Shown one piece after another: positions 1-8,788 of a stretch of DNA of 64,000 bases; position 1 is the first letter of the stretch; every line of letters starts with the position of its first letter. The DNA comes from JAOPZW01 sp963851295 (GTDB taxonomy: Bacteria > Actinomycetota > Thermoleophilia > Solirubrobacterales > Solirubrobacteraceae): assembly GCA_963851295.1 (NCBI GenBank), contig CAWKOS010000009.1:1-64000 (forward strand), read 5' to 3'. The notes under the pieces were generated by a model. The model searched no databases. It was not told where the DNA came from and worked only from the letters and a program-made list of their open reading frames with translations. The position numbers and the translations under genes were made by a program.

Positions 1-1
1 C

Positions 2-549
2 GACATCCGCGGCTTCACGTTGTTCGCCGACCGCGCGACAGCGCGGAGGCGGTCGCCTACCTCGACGAGTTCTTCGCGACCGTGGTGCCGGTGGTCCATG
101 CGCACGGCGGGCACGTCAACAAGCTGCTGGGCGACGGTCTGCTCGCCGTCTTCGACAAGCCGGACCACGGCGATCGCGCGCTGGCGGCGGGCCGCGCGAT
201 GGTGTCTGCCGTCGATGCCCAGCTCGGCGAGCGCTGCCGCATCGGCATCGGCGTCAACTCCGGCCTGGTGCTGATCGGGACGATCGGAGCCGCGGGCGTG
301 GAGGAGCTCGGCGTGATCGGCGATCCGGTGAATGTCGCCGCCCGCGTGCAGGATGCGACGCGCGAGTTCGGCGAGCCGCTGCTCGTCACCGAGGCGACCT
401 GCCTGCTGCTCGACTCCGAGCGCCCCGATCTCGTCGCTCGCGGCTCGCTCGCGCTTCGCGGCAGGGCGCGTCCCATTGAGGTGTTTGGACTCGCGGCGGC
501 AGCCGTAACGGTTCCTGGACGCCCAGGCCATACAACGGAGCGGCGATGA
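2..549 (+). CDS. Class III adenylate/guanylate cyclase domain protein, 5' partial, with apparent frameshift
   Basis: The C-terminal catalytic domain of a class III nucleotide cyclase, which makes cAMP or cGMP from NTP. The first bases read DIRGFTLFADRAT in frame 2, the metal-binding start of the domain. From about base 43 the homology continues in frame 1 as AVAYLDEFFATVVP, then HGGHVNKLLGDGLLAVF and the GVNSGLVLIGTIG and GDPVNVAARVQ blocks typical of the family. A one-base change near bases 35-45 is needed to join them. The stop overlaps the next start (ATGA at 546-549), so it is translationally coupled to the phosphatase gene. The N-terminus and any sensor domain lie outside the window. Substrate specificity cannot be judged from what remains. 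Confidence 0.85.
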   Translation, partial: HPRLHVVRRPRDSAEAVAYLDEFFATVVPVVHAHGGHVNKLLGDGLLAVFDKPDHGDRALAAGRAMVSAVDAQLGERCRIGIGVNSGLVLIGTIGAAGVEELGVIGDPVNVAARVQDATREFGEPLLVTEATCLLLDSERPDLVARGSLALRGRARPIEVFGLAAAAVTVPGRPGHTTERR

Positions 550-2137
550 TCGCCTTGACCAGACCGTTCCGGCACCGGCTCGCCGGCGGCGCGCGCGCCC
601 GCGAGGAGGCCGCCGCGACGGAGTCGGCGACTGCCCCGCCCGGGCGACCCCCGAGCGGCCGCCGGTCGACATCGCCCCCAACGATCCGCTGCTGGCCTAC
701 CTGCAGTCGGCGAGCGGCGCCGTCGACGTCGAGGCGCTCGACCTCGACTCGCCCGCGCTGCGCGAGCTGAAGGCAGCGGGCGTGAAGCTGGCGGTGCCCC
801 TGGTCAGCCAGGGCGAGCTTATCGGGGTGCTGAACCTCGGCCCGCGGCTGTCGGAGCAGGACTACTCGTCCGACGACCGCAGGCTGCTCGACAACCTCGC
901 AGCGCAGGCAGCGCCCGCGCTGCGGGTGGGCCAGCTCGTCCGCGAGCAGGAGGCCGAGGCGGCGACGCGGCAGCGGTTCGAACAGGAGCTCGAGGTCGCG
1001 CGGCTGATTCAGCAGAACTTCCTCCCCAAGGAGCTTCCCGACCTGCCCGGCTGGCAGATCGCCGCCTACTACCGGCCGGCGCGCGAGGTCGGCGGCGACT
1101 TCTACGACGTCATCCCGCTGCCGGACGGCCGCGTCGCCTTCGTCGTAGGCGACGTCACGGACAAGGGCGTGCCGGCGGCGCTCGTGATGTCCGCGACGCG
1201 CAGCGTCCTGCGCGCCTCGGCGCCGCGCCTGATCGAGCCCGGTGTCGTGCTCGAACGGGTCAACGAGCTGCTGTGTCCCGACATGCCGCCGAAGATGTTC
1301 GTCACCTGCCTGTACGGGGTGCTCGACCCCGCGACCGGCCACCTGCGCTTCGCGAACGCCGGGCACGACGTGCCCTACGTCAAGACGGCCGACGGGGTCG
1401 AGGAGCTTCGCGCCCGCGGCATGCCGTTGGGACTGATGCCGGGCATGGCCTACGAGGAGAAGGAGACCGTGCTGGCGCCGGGCGAGAGCGTCCTGCTGCA
1501 CTCCGACGGGATCGTCGAGGCGCACGACCCCGACCGCGAGATGTTCGGCTTCCCGCGCCTCAAGGAGACCGTCGCCGAGCACGCCGGCGGACAGCCGCTG
1601 ATCGACCACGTGATCGCCGAGCTCGAGACCTTCACGGGGAAGGGTGCTGAGCAGGAGGACGACATCACGATGGTCACGCTCGAGCGCTCGGCCGGCGACG
1701 CGGTCCTCGCGGAGTTCGAGCTGTCCAGCGCGCCCGGCAACGAGCGTGAGGCGATCGACCGCGTCGCGAGCGCGGTGGCGACGCTCGGCCTCGAGGCGGT
1801 GCGCCTCGACCAGCTCAAGACCGCCGTGGGCGAGGCGACGATGAACGCGATGGAGCACGGGAACGAGTACCGGGACGACCGCCCGGTGTCGATCCGCGTG
1901 CTGCACGACGGCGATCGGCTGCGCGTTCAGGTGAGCGATCGCGGCAGTGCCGCCGAGGTCCATCCCGCCGAGGCGCCAGACCTGGAGGCCAAGCTCGCCG
2001 GCGAGCAGACGCCGCGCGGCTGGGGGCTCTTCCTGATCGAGAAGATGGTCGACGAGGCGAACGTGACCGGCGACGGCACCCGGCGCACGCTCGAGCTCGT
2101 CGTGTACCTGCGAGGAGGCGACCATGGCGGTGCATGA
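546..2137 (+). CDS. GAF - PP2C (SpoIIE) phosphatase - HATPase anti-sigma kinase fusion, with apparent frameshift
   Basis: A partner-switching regulator combining RsbU-like and RsbW-like activities. The ATG at 546 opens frame 3. Homology moves to frame 2 near 630-650 within a C/G-rich run, where PERPPVDIAPNDPLLAYLQS continues the GAF domain that ends with GELIGVLNLGPRLSEQDYS. A linker helix (QELEVARLIQQNFLPKELP) leads into the PP2C domain: REVGGDFYDVI near 1084, VVGDVTDKGVPAALVM, FANAGHDVPYV, LHSDGIVEAHD and EQEDDITMV. The last approximately 130 residues are a GHKL ATPase, with VGEATMNAMEHGNE near 1828 and GWGLFLIEKMVDE near 2020. Having both opposing enzymes in one chain, directly upstream of two STAS genes, argues that it phosphorylates and dephosphorylates those antagonists. 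Intact only if the frameshift is a sequencing error. Confidence 0.88.
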
Positions 2138-2486
2138 GCTCGAGGTGTCGGTCCGCGACCACGGTGGCGTGGCGATCATCGACCTTGTCGGTGACGTCGA
2201 CGCAGGAGGGGAGGCGGCGCTCCAGCGCGCCTACGAGGAGGCCGCCCGCGAGCCGCGGCCGATCGCCCTGAACTTCTCCCGAGCGGACTACATCAACAGC
2301 ACCGGGATCGCGCTGATCGTCGGCCTCCTGGCCCAGGCGCGCGCCCGCGGAGTCCAGATCAGGGCGTTCGGGCTGACCGACCACTACCGCGAGATCTTCG
2401 AGATCACCCGGCTGGCCGACTTCATGACGATCGCAGACAACGAGAACGGCGCCGTCGACGGCGCGGAACGGAGCAACCATGCCTGA
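2124..2486 (+). CDS. STAS-domain anti-sigma factor antagonist, copy 1
   Basis: A 120-residue single STAS domain of the SpoIIAA/RsbV type. In this family the unphosphorylated form binds an anti-sigma kinase and frees its partner. The phosphoacceptor region reads FSRADYINSTGIALI, with Ser/Thr at the canonical position. The start overlaps the preceding phosphatase/kinase gene by 14 bases and the stop overlaps the next STAS gene by 8, so all three are very likely co-translated. It shares the HYREIFEITRLADFMTI-type C-terminus with the next gene, so the two are probably paralogous. The downstream target (sigma factor or other effector) is not visible in the window. Confidence 0.9.
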   Translation: MAVHELEVSVRDHGGVAIIDLVGDVDAGGEAALQRAYEEAAREPRPIALNFSRADYINSTGIALIVGLLAQARARGVQIRAFGLTDHYREIFEITRLADFMTIADNENGAVDGAERSNHA

Positions 2487-2832
2487 AGCCGCAACCAGGT
2501 TCGAGGTGCGCGAGCCGTCCCGGCAGACGCGCGTCATCGACATCCAGGGCGACATCACAGCCGCGAGCGAGGACGTCCTCATGGAGGCCTACACGCGTGC
2601 AAGCGACGACGGGGTGCAGGCGATCGTCCTGGGCTTCACCGGCCTGGACTACATGAACAGCGGTGGCATCGGGCTGCTCGTGACGCTGCTCGTGCGCGCC
2701 CAGCGCCAGCATCAGCGGGTGCTCGCCTTCGGCCTCTCGGAGCACTACCGCCAGATCTTCGAGTTGACGCGGCTCGACGAGGCGATGTCGATCCACGACA
2801 GCGAAGCCGAAGCATTGGCGGTGACCCAATGA
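2479..2832 (+). CDS. STAS-domain anti-sigma factor antagonist, copy 2
   Basis: A 117-residue STAS protein. Its phosphorylation-loop sequence is GFTGLDYMNSGGIGLLVTLL, with the conserved Ser before GG. The C-terminal segment EHYRQIFELTRLDEAMSIHD closely resembles that of the preceding STAS gene, consistent with a tandem duplication followed by divergence. The stop overlaps the next start as ATGA (2829-2832). In related systems two antagonists served by one kinase/phosphatase give a graded or two-output switch; here that is inference from gene order only. Confidence 0.9.
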   Translation: MPEAATRFEVREPSRQTRVIDIQGDITAASEDVLMEAYTRASDDGVQAIVLGFTGLDYMNSGGIGLLVTLLVRAQRQHQRVLAFGLSEHYRQIFELTRLDEAMSIHDSEAEALAVTQ

Positions 2833-3560
2833 CACGCGACACGACGAGCTGGGCGAAGTCGGTTTCGCGGCTCAATGTGGGCGACGTGCCCGAGGGCGCG
2901 GTCAACCGCAACGTGGACGGCCGCCGCGTCACGTCCCCGATCCAGGGCTTCGGGAAGATGTGGCAGAAGACCTACCGCGTGCGCATGCCGGCCGATCGCG
3001 TGTCGCCAACGGAGCTGATCGCGACGTGGAAGCAGCACTTCCCCGAGTTCTGGCCGGACGGCAGCAGCTTCTACTCGCCGCTCACCGGGATCGAGCCGGG
3101 CGAGGTCGCGCTGCTGAACATGGCGCTGCCGGGCCGGATGAAGCTCTCGACGGGCGTGATGGTGCTCTACGCCGACGAAGAGTCGTTCACCCTGATGACG
3201 CCGCAGGGCCACATGTTCGCCGGCTGGATCACGTTCAGCGCGGTCGAAGAGGAAGGCGAGACCGTCGCGCAGGCGCAGGTGCTGATGCGCGCCAGCGACC
3301 CGATCTACGAGGTCGGCCTGGCGCTCGGCGGCCATCGCCAGGAGGACGCGTTCTGGCAGCACACGCTGACGCAGCTCGCCGCCCACTTCGGGCATACGGA
3401 GGAGGTGGACACGCAGGTCGTGTGCGTGGATCGCAGGCGCCAGTGGTCGAAGTGGCGCAACGTCTGGCACAGTGCGGCGATCCGGTCGACGCTCTACACG
3501 CTCGCCGCGCCCGCGCGCCTGGTCAAGCGCCTGGTGCGGCGCGACCGCGCGATTGCCTGA
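2829..3560 (+). CDS. Conserved protein of unknown function, last signalling-operon partner
   Basis: A 243-residue protein starting in an ATGA overlap with the STAS gene before it. It has no signal peptide or membrane segment. A central, mostly beta-strand stretch (GEVALLNMALPGRMKLSTGV, then FTLMTPQGHMFAGWITFSAV) looks like a lipid- or ligand-binding fold of the DUF1990/START-like kind, but this rests on texture rather than a clear signature. The C-terminus is basic (ARLVKRLVRRDRAIA) and could associate with membrane or nucleic acid. Its place between STAS proteins and an FAD oxidoreductase suggests it is an effector or client of the partner-switching operon. Function unknown. Confidence 0.7.
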   Translation: MTRDTTSWAKSVSRLNVGDVPEGAVNRNVDGRRVTSPIQGFGKMWQKTYRVRMPADRVSPTELIATWKQHFPEFWPDGSSFYSPLTGIEPGEVALLNMALPGRMKLSTGVMVLYADEESFTLMTPQGHMFAGWITFSAVEEEGETVAQAQVLMRASDPIYEVGLALGGHRQEDAFWQHTLTQLAAHFGHTEEVDTQVVCVDRRRQWSKWRNVWHSAAIRSTLYTLAAPARLVKRLVRRDRAIA

Positions 3561-5010
3561 GCCTGCGGTCGTCGTCGGGTCGGGCCCCAACGGGCTGGCG
3601 GCTGCGATCGTCGTGGCGCGGGCGGGCCACGCCGTACGTGTGCTGGAGGGCTCGGAGGCGCTCGGCGGAGGCTGCCGCTCCGCCGAGCTGACGCTGCCGG
3701 GGTTGGTGCACGACACGTGCTCCACGGTGCAGTCGCTGGCGCTCGCCTCGCCGTTCCTGCGCGCCCTGCCGCTGGCAGGTCACGGTCTCGAGCTCGTCCA
3801 CCCGGCGGCCCCGCTCGCGCATCCGCTGGACGACGGGACCGCGGTGATGCTGGAGCGCTCGGTGGCGCGGACCGCGGCCGGGCTCGGGCCCGACGAGGGT
3901 GCCTACCGCCGCCTGTTCGAGCCGCTCGTGCGCGACGCCGCCTCGCTCTTCGAGTCCCTGCTCGGGCCACTGCGCGCCCCGCGCCATCCGCTCCTGATGG
4001 CGCGATTCGCTGCGAGCGGCACGCGGTCGGCGGAGGGGCTGGCGCGCTCGCGCTTCGAGGGCGAGCGTGCGCGGGCGCTGCTGGCCGGCTGCAGCGCGCA
4101 CTCCATGCTCCCGCTGGAAGCACCGGTGAGCGCGGCGTTCGGGATCGTGCTCGCGGTGAGCGGGCACGCCGTCGGCTGGCCGGTGGCGCGCGGTGGCTCG
4201 CAGCGCCTCGCCGACGCGCTCGCCGCCCACCTGCGCTCGCTCGGCGGGACCATCGAGACCGGGCACGGCGTTGCGTCGCTGGACGAGCTGCCGGTCGGCC
4301 GCGCGCCTGTGCTGCTCGACGTGACGCCCCGGCAGCTGATCGAGCTCGCGGGACCGCGGCTGCCCGAGGGCTACCGGCGCCGGCTGGGCCGGTATCGCTA
4401 CGGCCCCGGCATCTTCAAGATGGACTGGGCGCTGGACGGACCGATCCCGTGGACGGCTCCCGAGGCCGCGCGCGCGGGGACGTTGCACCTGGGCGGCACG
4501 CTGGACGAGATCGCCGCCGGCGAGCGGGCCGTCAACGACGGGCAGCATCCCGAACGCCCGTTCGTGCTGCTCGTGCAGGCCAGCCGGTTCGACGCGTCGC
4601 GGGCCCCTGCCGGCAGGCACACGGCGTGGGCGTACTGCCACCTGCCGAATGGGTCGGTGCGCGACATGACGGCGGCGATCGAGGCGCAGGTCGAGCGGTT
4701 CGCGCCCGGTTTCGGGGATGTCGTCGTGGCGCGCTCGGTCATGGACTCGGCCGCCGTGCAACGGCACAACCCCAACTACGTGGGCGGTGACATCAACGGC
4801 GGCATGCAGGACGTGCGTCAGCTGTTCACGCGCCCCGTCGCGCGCGCGAACCCGTACTCGACGCCGCTTCCCGGCGTCTACCTGTGCTCCTCGTCGACGC
4901 CACCCGGTGGCGGTGTGCACGGCATGTGCGGATACTGGGCGGCGCGGGCGGCGCTGGCCTCCCGCCGCCGCGCCCCCGGCGATCCCAGGAACGAGAAGTC
5001 CTCGAAGTAG
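3553..5010 (+). CDS. FAD-dependent oxidoreductase, phytoene desaturase/PYROXD2-like
   Basis: An approximately 485-residue flavoprotein of the CrtI-like amine oxidase superfamily. The dinucleotide-binding motif VVVGSGPNGLAAAIVVARAG lies at the very N-terminus and is followed by LEGSEALGGGCRS. The FAD-binding C-terminus is GVYLCSSSTPPGGGVHGMCG. The TTG at 3553 was chosen because it places the Rossmann motif at residue 5 and overlaps the preceding stop by 8 bases; an upstream start at 3472 would overlap that gene by almost 90. The substrate is unknown: carotenoid-type desaturation and retinol-saturase-like reactions are both possible. The 3' end overlaps the convergent ferric-reductase-like gene by 133 bases. 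Confidence 0.85.
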   Translation: MPEPAVVVGSGPNGLAAAIVVARAGHAVRVLEGSEALGGGCRSAELTLPGLVHDTCSTVQSLALASPFLRALPLAGHGLELVHPAAPLAHPLDDGTAVMLERSVARTAAGLGPDEGAYRRLFEPLVRDAASLFESLLGPLRAPRHPLLMARFAASGTRSAEGLARSRFEGERARALLAGCSAHSMLPLEAPVSAAFGIVLAVSGHAVGWPVARGGSQRLADALAAHLRSLGGTIETGHGVASLDELPVGRAPVLLDVTPRQLIELAGPRLPEGYRRRLGRYRYGPGIFKMDWALDGPIPWTAPEAARAGTLHLGGTLDEIAAGERAVNDGQHPERPFVLLVQASRFDASRAPAGRHTAWAYCHLPNGSVRDMTAAIEAQVERFAPGFGDVVVARSVMDSAAVQRHNPNYVGGDINGGMQDVRQLFTRPVARANPYSTPLPGVYLCSSSTPPGGGVHGMCGYWAARAALASRRRAPGDPRNEKSSK

Positions 5011-6281
5011 ACCTGGCTGCGCGGGATGCCTCGCTCGATGAACTGCGTCGCGAGGTTCGCATTCATCGCAGGCGGCCCGCAGATCAGGATCGCGGCGTCG
5101 TGCTCGATCGGGCGGCTGACGCCGATGATGTCCTGCGCGCTGATGCGCCCCAGGGAGCGACTGCGGATCGGCACGACGCGGAACTGTGGGTACCGGTCCG
5201 CCTTCGCGTAGAGCTCGTCGATGAAGTGGGCGTGCTCGGGCCCCTCCGTGCAGTAGAAGAAGTCAATCTCGCCGGTCGAGCCGTCGAGGTTTCGCGCCAT
5301 GCTCAGCAGCGGCGTCACCCCGATGCCACCGGCAATCCAGATCTGTCGCACGTTCGGCACGTTGAGGTACGAGAACGTGCCGTAGGGACCTTCGATGTCT
5401 GCGCGCGCCCCGGGCGTCAGGCCCTTGAGCGCCGCGGTGTGGTCGCCCAGCGCCTTGACCACGACTGCGAGCGTCCCGTTCCCCGGCGCCGAGGCGATCG
5501 AGTAGGGGTGCGGCTCGCGCGAGACCGCGGCCGAACGGAAGCTCACGAAGATGAACTGCCCGGGCATGAACGCGATCCCGCGACCCACCGGCTCCAGGCG
5601 GATCTCCACGACCGTGTCGTCGAGCGCGTTCACCGCGGCGACGACGTATCGGTGACGGCGCGCCAGCACAGTTGTGAGGAGCGAGCGGTAGACGAACGCG
5701 GCGAGCGCGACGGCGGTCAGCACGGCGACGACCACCAGTAACGGCGTCGCCGACCGTAGGCCGGGCACACCAACCGCGTGCAGCGCCGCGATCGCGAAGG
5801 TCACCCCGAGCGCTCGCTGGACGAGCACGAACCGCTCGTGGGAGAGCGGCACGAAGAACGTCAGCGTCAGCGCGGCGGCTATGCATGCGAGCGCGATCGT
5901 CCCGGCGAAGACCGCCCAGCCCGCCGCAGGCAGGAAGAGCCTGAGCCCGTCCGCGTGCCCGGCGGCCAGCACCCCGTGAGCGACCGCCAGCGCGAGCGCG
6001 GCGACCGCGATGCGGCGGTGCGCGGCGTACATCGCTTCGAGGCCGCCGAACAGGCGCGCGACCGGCTTGAGCCTCCCGGCGATGATCAGGTTCCCGGCGA
6101 ACGCGGCCACCGCCGCGAGGCCCGTGATGTTCGCAAGGCTGCCCAGCGTCGCCGTCGTGCTCGCGAACCGGCTGTCAAGCGGACGCGCCGTGGCCCAGAC
6201 CGCGATCGGTGTGAGCACGATTACGCCGAGAACGATCCAGCCGCGGGCATTGCGGATGCGGCCAGCGGCGGACCCCTCCAT
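4878..6281 (-). CDS. Ferric-reductase-like transmembrane flavoprotein with FAD/NAD(P) domains
   Basis: A 467-residue membrane oxidoreductase. The first half has about six hydrophobic segments with histidines (MYAAHRRIAVAALALAVAHG) expected to hold b-type haem. The second half is a ferredoxin-NADP-reductase-type module: MPGQFIFVSFRS, the FAD motif HPYSIASAP, the nucleotide motif IAGGIGVTPLLSMAR, and LICGPPAMNANLATQFIERG near the end. It probably moves electrons from NAD(P)H across the membrane to a metal or haem partner. ATG 6281 (MEGSAAGRIRNARGW) is preferred over 6311. The final approximately 25 residues (GARRREASAARAAQYPHMP...) are encoded antisense to the convergent oxidoreductase and look like non-conserved read-through. 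Confidence 0.88.
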   Translation of the reverse strand: MEGSAAGRIRNARGWIVLGVIVLTPIAVWATARPLDSRFASTTATLGSLANITGLAAVAAFAGNLIIAGRLKPVARLFGGLEAMYAAHRRIAVAALALAVAHGVLAAGHADGLRLFLPAAGWAVFAGTIALACIAAALTLTFFVPLSHERFVLVQRALGVTFAIAALHAVGVPGLRSATPLLVVVAVLTAVALAAFVYRSLLTTVLARRHRYVVAAVNALDDTVVEIRLEPVGRGIAFMPGQFIFVSFRSAAVSREPHPYSIASAPGNGTLAVVVKALGDHTAALKGLTPGARADIEGPYGTFSYLNVPNVRQIWIAGGIGVTPLLSMARNLDGSTGEIDFFYCTEGPEHAHFIDELYAKADRYPQFRVVPIRSRSLGRISAQDIIGVSRPIEHDAAILICGPPAMNANLATQFIERGIPRSQVYFEDFSFLGSPGARRREASAARAAQYPHMPCTPPPGGVDEEHR

Positions 6282-6403
6282 CGACCGACCATAACGGAGG
6301 GATGCCACCACGGTGGCGATCTCCCAGGGTGGCGCGATCGGCGCGCCCGCGCGGCGGACCTAGCGTCGGCGAGGTCTGGTCCACCACAAGGAAGGAGCTC
6401 GCG

Positions 6404-6694
6404 ATGCGAGCCATCAAGCGCCTCATCCCGGCGGTCGCCGTGGCGGCGCTTGCCGGAGGCTTTGCGGCGTACGCGCTTGCGACGCCGTCGTCCGGCTAGC
6501 ATCCGACAACGCCGGCGATCGGGATGCTGGCCGCCGGCCACCAGGTCAACACCGACCGGCTGAAGTTCCAGACGAAGGACGCCGCGGACGTCGCGGCGTT
6601 CAGCTTCACGTACGACCCGCTCGGCTTCTCCGGCTGGCACACCCATCCAGGGATCGTTTTCGTCGTCGTGCAGGCGGACGCTGCTCTCAAGTGA
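6404..6694 (+). pseudogene. Secreted cupin-like protein, interrupted by in-frame TAG and 3'-truncated
   Basis: Starts with a clear Shine-Dalgarno (aaggag near 6391) and a signal peptide (MRAIKRLIPAVAVAALAGG, then YALATPSSG). It hits TAG at 6497-6499. The same frame continues with TPAIGMLAAGHQVNTDRLKF and then the cupin beta-strand LGFSGWHTHPGIVFVVVQ, showing that a single nonsense change split one gene. The cupin core then stops abruptly after the first metal-binding half (W-H-T-H-P), and the sequence past 6694 has no homology to the family, so the 3' half has been lost. Divergent from the ferric-reductase-like gene, sharing a 122-base promoter region. Confidence 0.75.
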
Positions 6695-7326
6695 GCAGTG
6701 AGCGTGTCGAATCGGCGCCCCACGGGCTCCCGCCCTGGACGACACGCGAGCGCGTCGTCCGGGCGCGTGCCGACGACCGCAATCGCTGGCGAAAGCGAGC
6801 GCAAGCCGGCGCCCGGGTCGAACGTCTCTTGTCGTCCTGCGGGTGGCCGAACGAACCCCTCCCCACCGCGACGTCCAGCCGGACATGCGCGCCCTGTGAG
6901 AGGACACGGGCCGCCGACGCCCGCCGCCACACAATCCGGCTGCTCGATATCGGCGTCCTGCCGGAGGCGCCAATGGTCGTCCTCAACCCGCAGCCCGCGC
7001 CCCGTCGAACCGGGCGCGACGACCCGATCGCCTTGCCGACTACATGGGTTATTGCCCGCATCGCCGCGAGGGCCACATGAGGTGCGGCACGCGCGACGGC
7101 CGCACACTCTCCAGGAGGAGACGCCTCGACCCGCGCCTCCTCGTCGTCCGCAGCAGGCGCGCCACTACCGAACCATGGGCTGCCCGCAATGGGGCGAAAG
7201 CGGCGCGTGGCGCCCTGCTTTCCGCGCGGTGCACAACCAGGCGGCGGGGCCGCTGAGATAAGCGCGTTCAAGTGGAAGCGGGGCTCATGGTCGGCGCGGA
7301 CCGCTCTTTGCTGAGCGCCAACCTAG
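6695..7326. other. Non-coding/decayed stretch holding repeat copy A
   Basis: Between the broken cupin gene and the MetF-like gene. Apart from repeat A there is no supported gene; the open frames here have Arg/Ala/Pro-rich shadow composition. Confidence 0.5.
6906..7080. repeat. Dispersed intergenic repeat, copy A
   Basis: Nearly the whole 175-base segment matches 10789-10965 (copy B) at roughly 80 percent by eye, starting with acgggccgccgacgcccgcc and ending at gggcca/gggccg. Its most conserved block, bases 7013-7036, recurs exactly at 23929-23952 (copy C). It lies in decayed DNA next to a truncated gene. Reading frames across it are not convincing as protein, although the - strand peptide QGDRVVAP is shared by all copies. 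Confidence 0.7.
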
Positions 7327-8247
7327 TCAGCGCACGAGTTGTCTTCGAAGCTGTCCTGCGAGGCGCACCGAGGCTTCGATTTCCACGCGCCTGATCGACA
7401 CGCTTTCGACGTTGATTCCGAAGGGCACGCCGAGCGTGCGACAGTAGGCCATTAGTTCGGTTGCTGTCGTGAACGCTTGCTGATACGAGGCCTCGAGTGG
7501 GTCTGCGGCGTGCTTGAGGTCATTCTCGATCCATCGCGGGACATCGACGCCCAGCCACCGGAGAAAGTCCAGGGTTTTCATCGACCCGCATACCGAGAAC
7601 GTGAAGACGAAAGGCGCTTGCGACATGCCGCGCGCCTTGCACTCGTAGTGATAGTCGGAGACGAGGTTCTTCGCTGCGTTGGTGTCGTAGACAACCTGGG
7701 TCACGAAAAACCGACAACCGGCATCCTGTTTGGCGAGGAGGCGTAGGTGTTCATCGTCGCGGCGGCCATGGCGCTCAGGGATTGCTACGCCGCCTAGTGA
7801 CAAGGTCGGGTTAGCTTCACGCCGCAGCGCTTGAGCACCCGCGAGGGAGGTCCGAGCTTTCGCGCCCCTCGAGGCTGCTCCAACGAGGACCGTCATCAAC
7901 CGCGCCGGATCTTGCGCCGAGAACCAGGACCGCAAGTCTTCGGGCGCGTATTTGCCGACCGCGCGGTAGACGATGACCGGCGTCGGCCAGTTCTCGAGAT
8001 GATTGGCGAGGTAGTCGGCAGGATCCAGTGTCGGCATGAACGGAAACGGGCGCTCCGCCGGATTCCGCTCGGCTTCGTCGTGGATGTCGTAAAGGATCAG
8101 GCCGTCCAGACCCAGCGGGCGAAGCCGAGCGGCTGTCGCGTCGGCAATCTCCTGCGCGCGTTCGCGCTCGGTCGCGAGACGTGGGGGGGTGAGGGCGAAG
8201 AGCAGAAACTCGCCCTGGCCCCGCGCAATACGACCGATCAAATCCAC
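7327..8247 (-). CDS. Methylenetetrahydrofolate reductase-like (MetF-family) protein
   Basis: A 306-residue predicted flavin TIM-barrel protein related to 5,10-methylene-THF reductases. It has LRPLGLDGLILYDIHDEAER near the N-terminus and the family-typical AKQDAGCRFFVTQVVYDT strand-loop in the middle, where MetF proteins have a G-A-D-F-x-x-T-Q arrangement. The core keeps LSLGGVAIPERH. It lacks the usual N-terminal EFFPPKT signature, so it may belong to a divergent subfamily acting on another folate or flavin substrate. It stands alone, with no methionine or folate genes adjacent. The ATG at 8247 is the first in frame and gives a family-like length. Confidence 0.78.
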   Translation of the reverse strand: MDLIGRIARGQGEFLLFALTPPRLATERERAQEIADATAARLRPLGLDGLILYDIHDEAERNPAERPFPFMPTLDPADYLANHLENWPTPVIVYRAVGKYAPEDLRSWFSAQDPARLMTVLVGAASRGAKARTSLAGAQALRREANPTLSLGGVAIPERHGRRDDEHLRLLAKQDAGCRFFVTQVVYDTNAAKNLVSDYHYECKARGMSQAPFVFTFSVCGSMKTLDFLRWLGVDVPRWIENDLKHAADPLEASYQQAFTTATELMAYCRTLGVPFGINVESVSIRRVEIEASVRLAGQLRRQLVR

Positions 8248-8788
8248 GGGCGAGACGGTAAGGCAAAAGCAGCGGTGCGGGGCGACCCCGGCGGCGCTTC
8301 CGCCACGGACGACAGAGGGGAGCCGAACGCCCGCTCGAGCGGGACCGCCCGGTTCACGCGTGAGCAGGCGCGAGTGATCAGCTTCGCGGCGCTGTCGCTT
8401 TGCCGCCGAAGCAGGCGCGAGCCTACGGCGCCCCGCGACTCTCCCTGCTCGTCCGAGGCGGGAGCCGTCGCGGACCGCGTGTGCGCTGTCGCATTCGCAC
8501 TCGAAAGCGACGGCATCGATGGGCGGCGCCCGTCGGCCTCGATCGGGAGATGAACGACCACTACGAGCTCGTCACGGCGAGCGGCGCCGTTACGGCGGCC
8601 ACGCTTGCGAACGCGAACGCGAACGCGAGCGCGTGCGTGCGGTGGGCTGGGAGAACCCGTCGTGTGCGGCGGGCTCCGTTCGTGTCCGTCGCGAGTATCC
8701 CGGCGGTCGAAGCGAGGTGGCGCGATGGCTGGCGTCGCGCGCCCGCCGGGAGCGGGCGCGCGCGGTCCGATCGCCACGGGCGTGGCTG
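8248..8788. other. Intergenic stretch without a supported gene
   Basis: No recognisable product on either strand. It holds a short gcgaac microsatellite (about four units near 8607-8630) and a GC-rich palindromic patch near 8738-8762. Antisense frames here are Arg/Ala-rich shadows. Confidence 0.5.

Noticed and set aside
386..2179. 597-codon open frame on the - strand
   Set aside because: Arg/His/Val-rich antisense shadow of the cyclase/phosphatase genes, with no domain signature.
8600..8640. Possible CRISPR or tandem-repeat array from gcgaac units
   Set aside because: Only a short six-base microsatellite without spacers.
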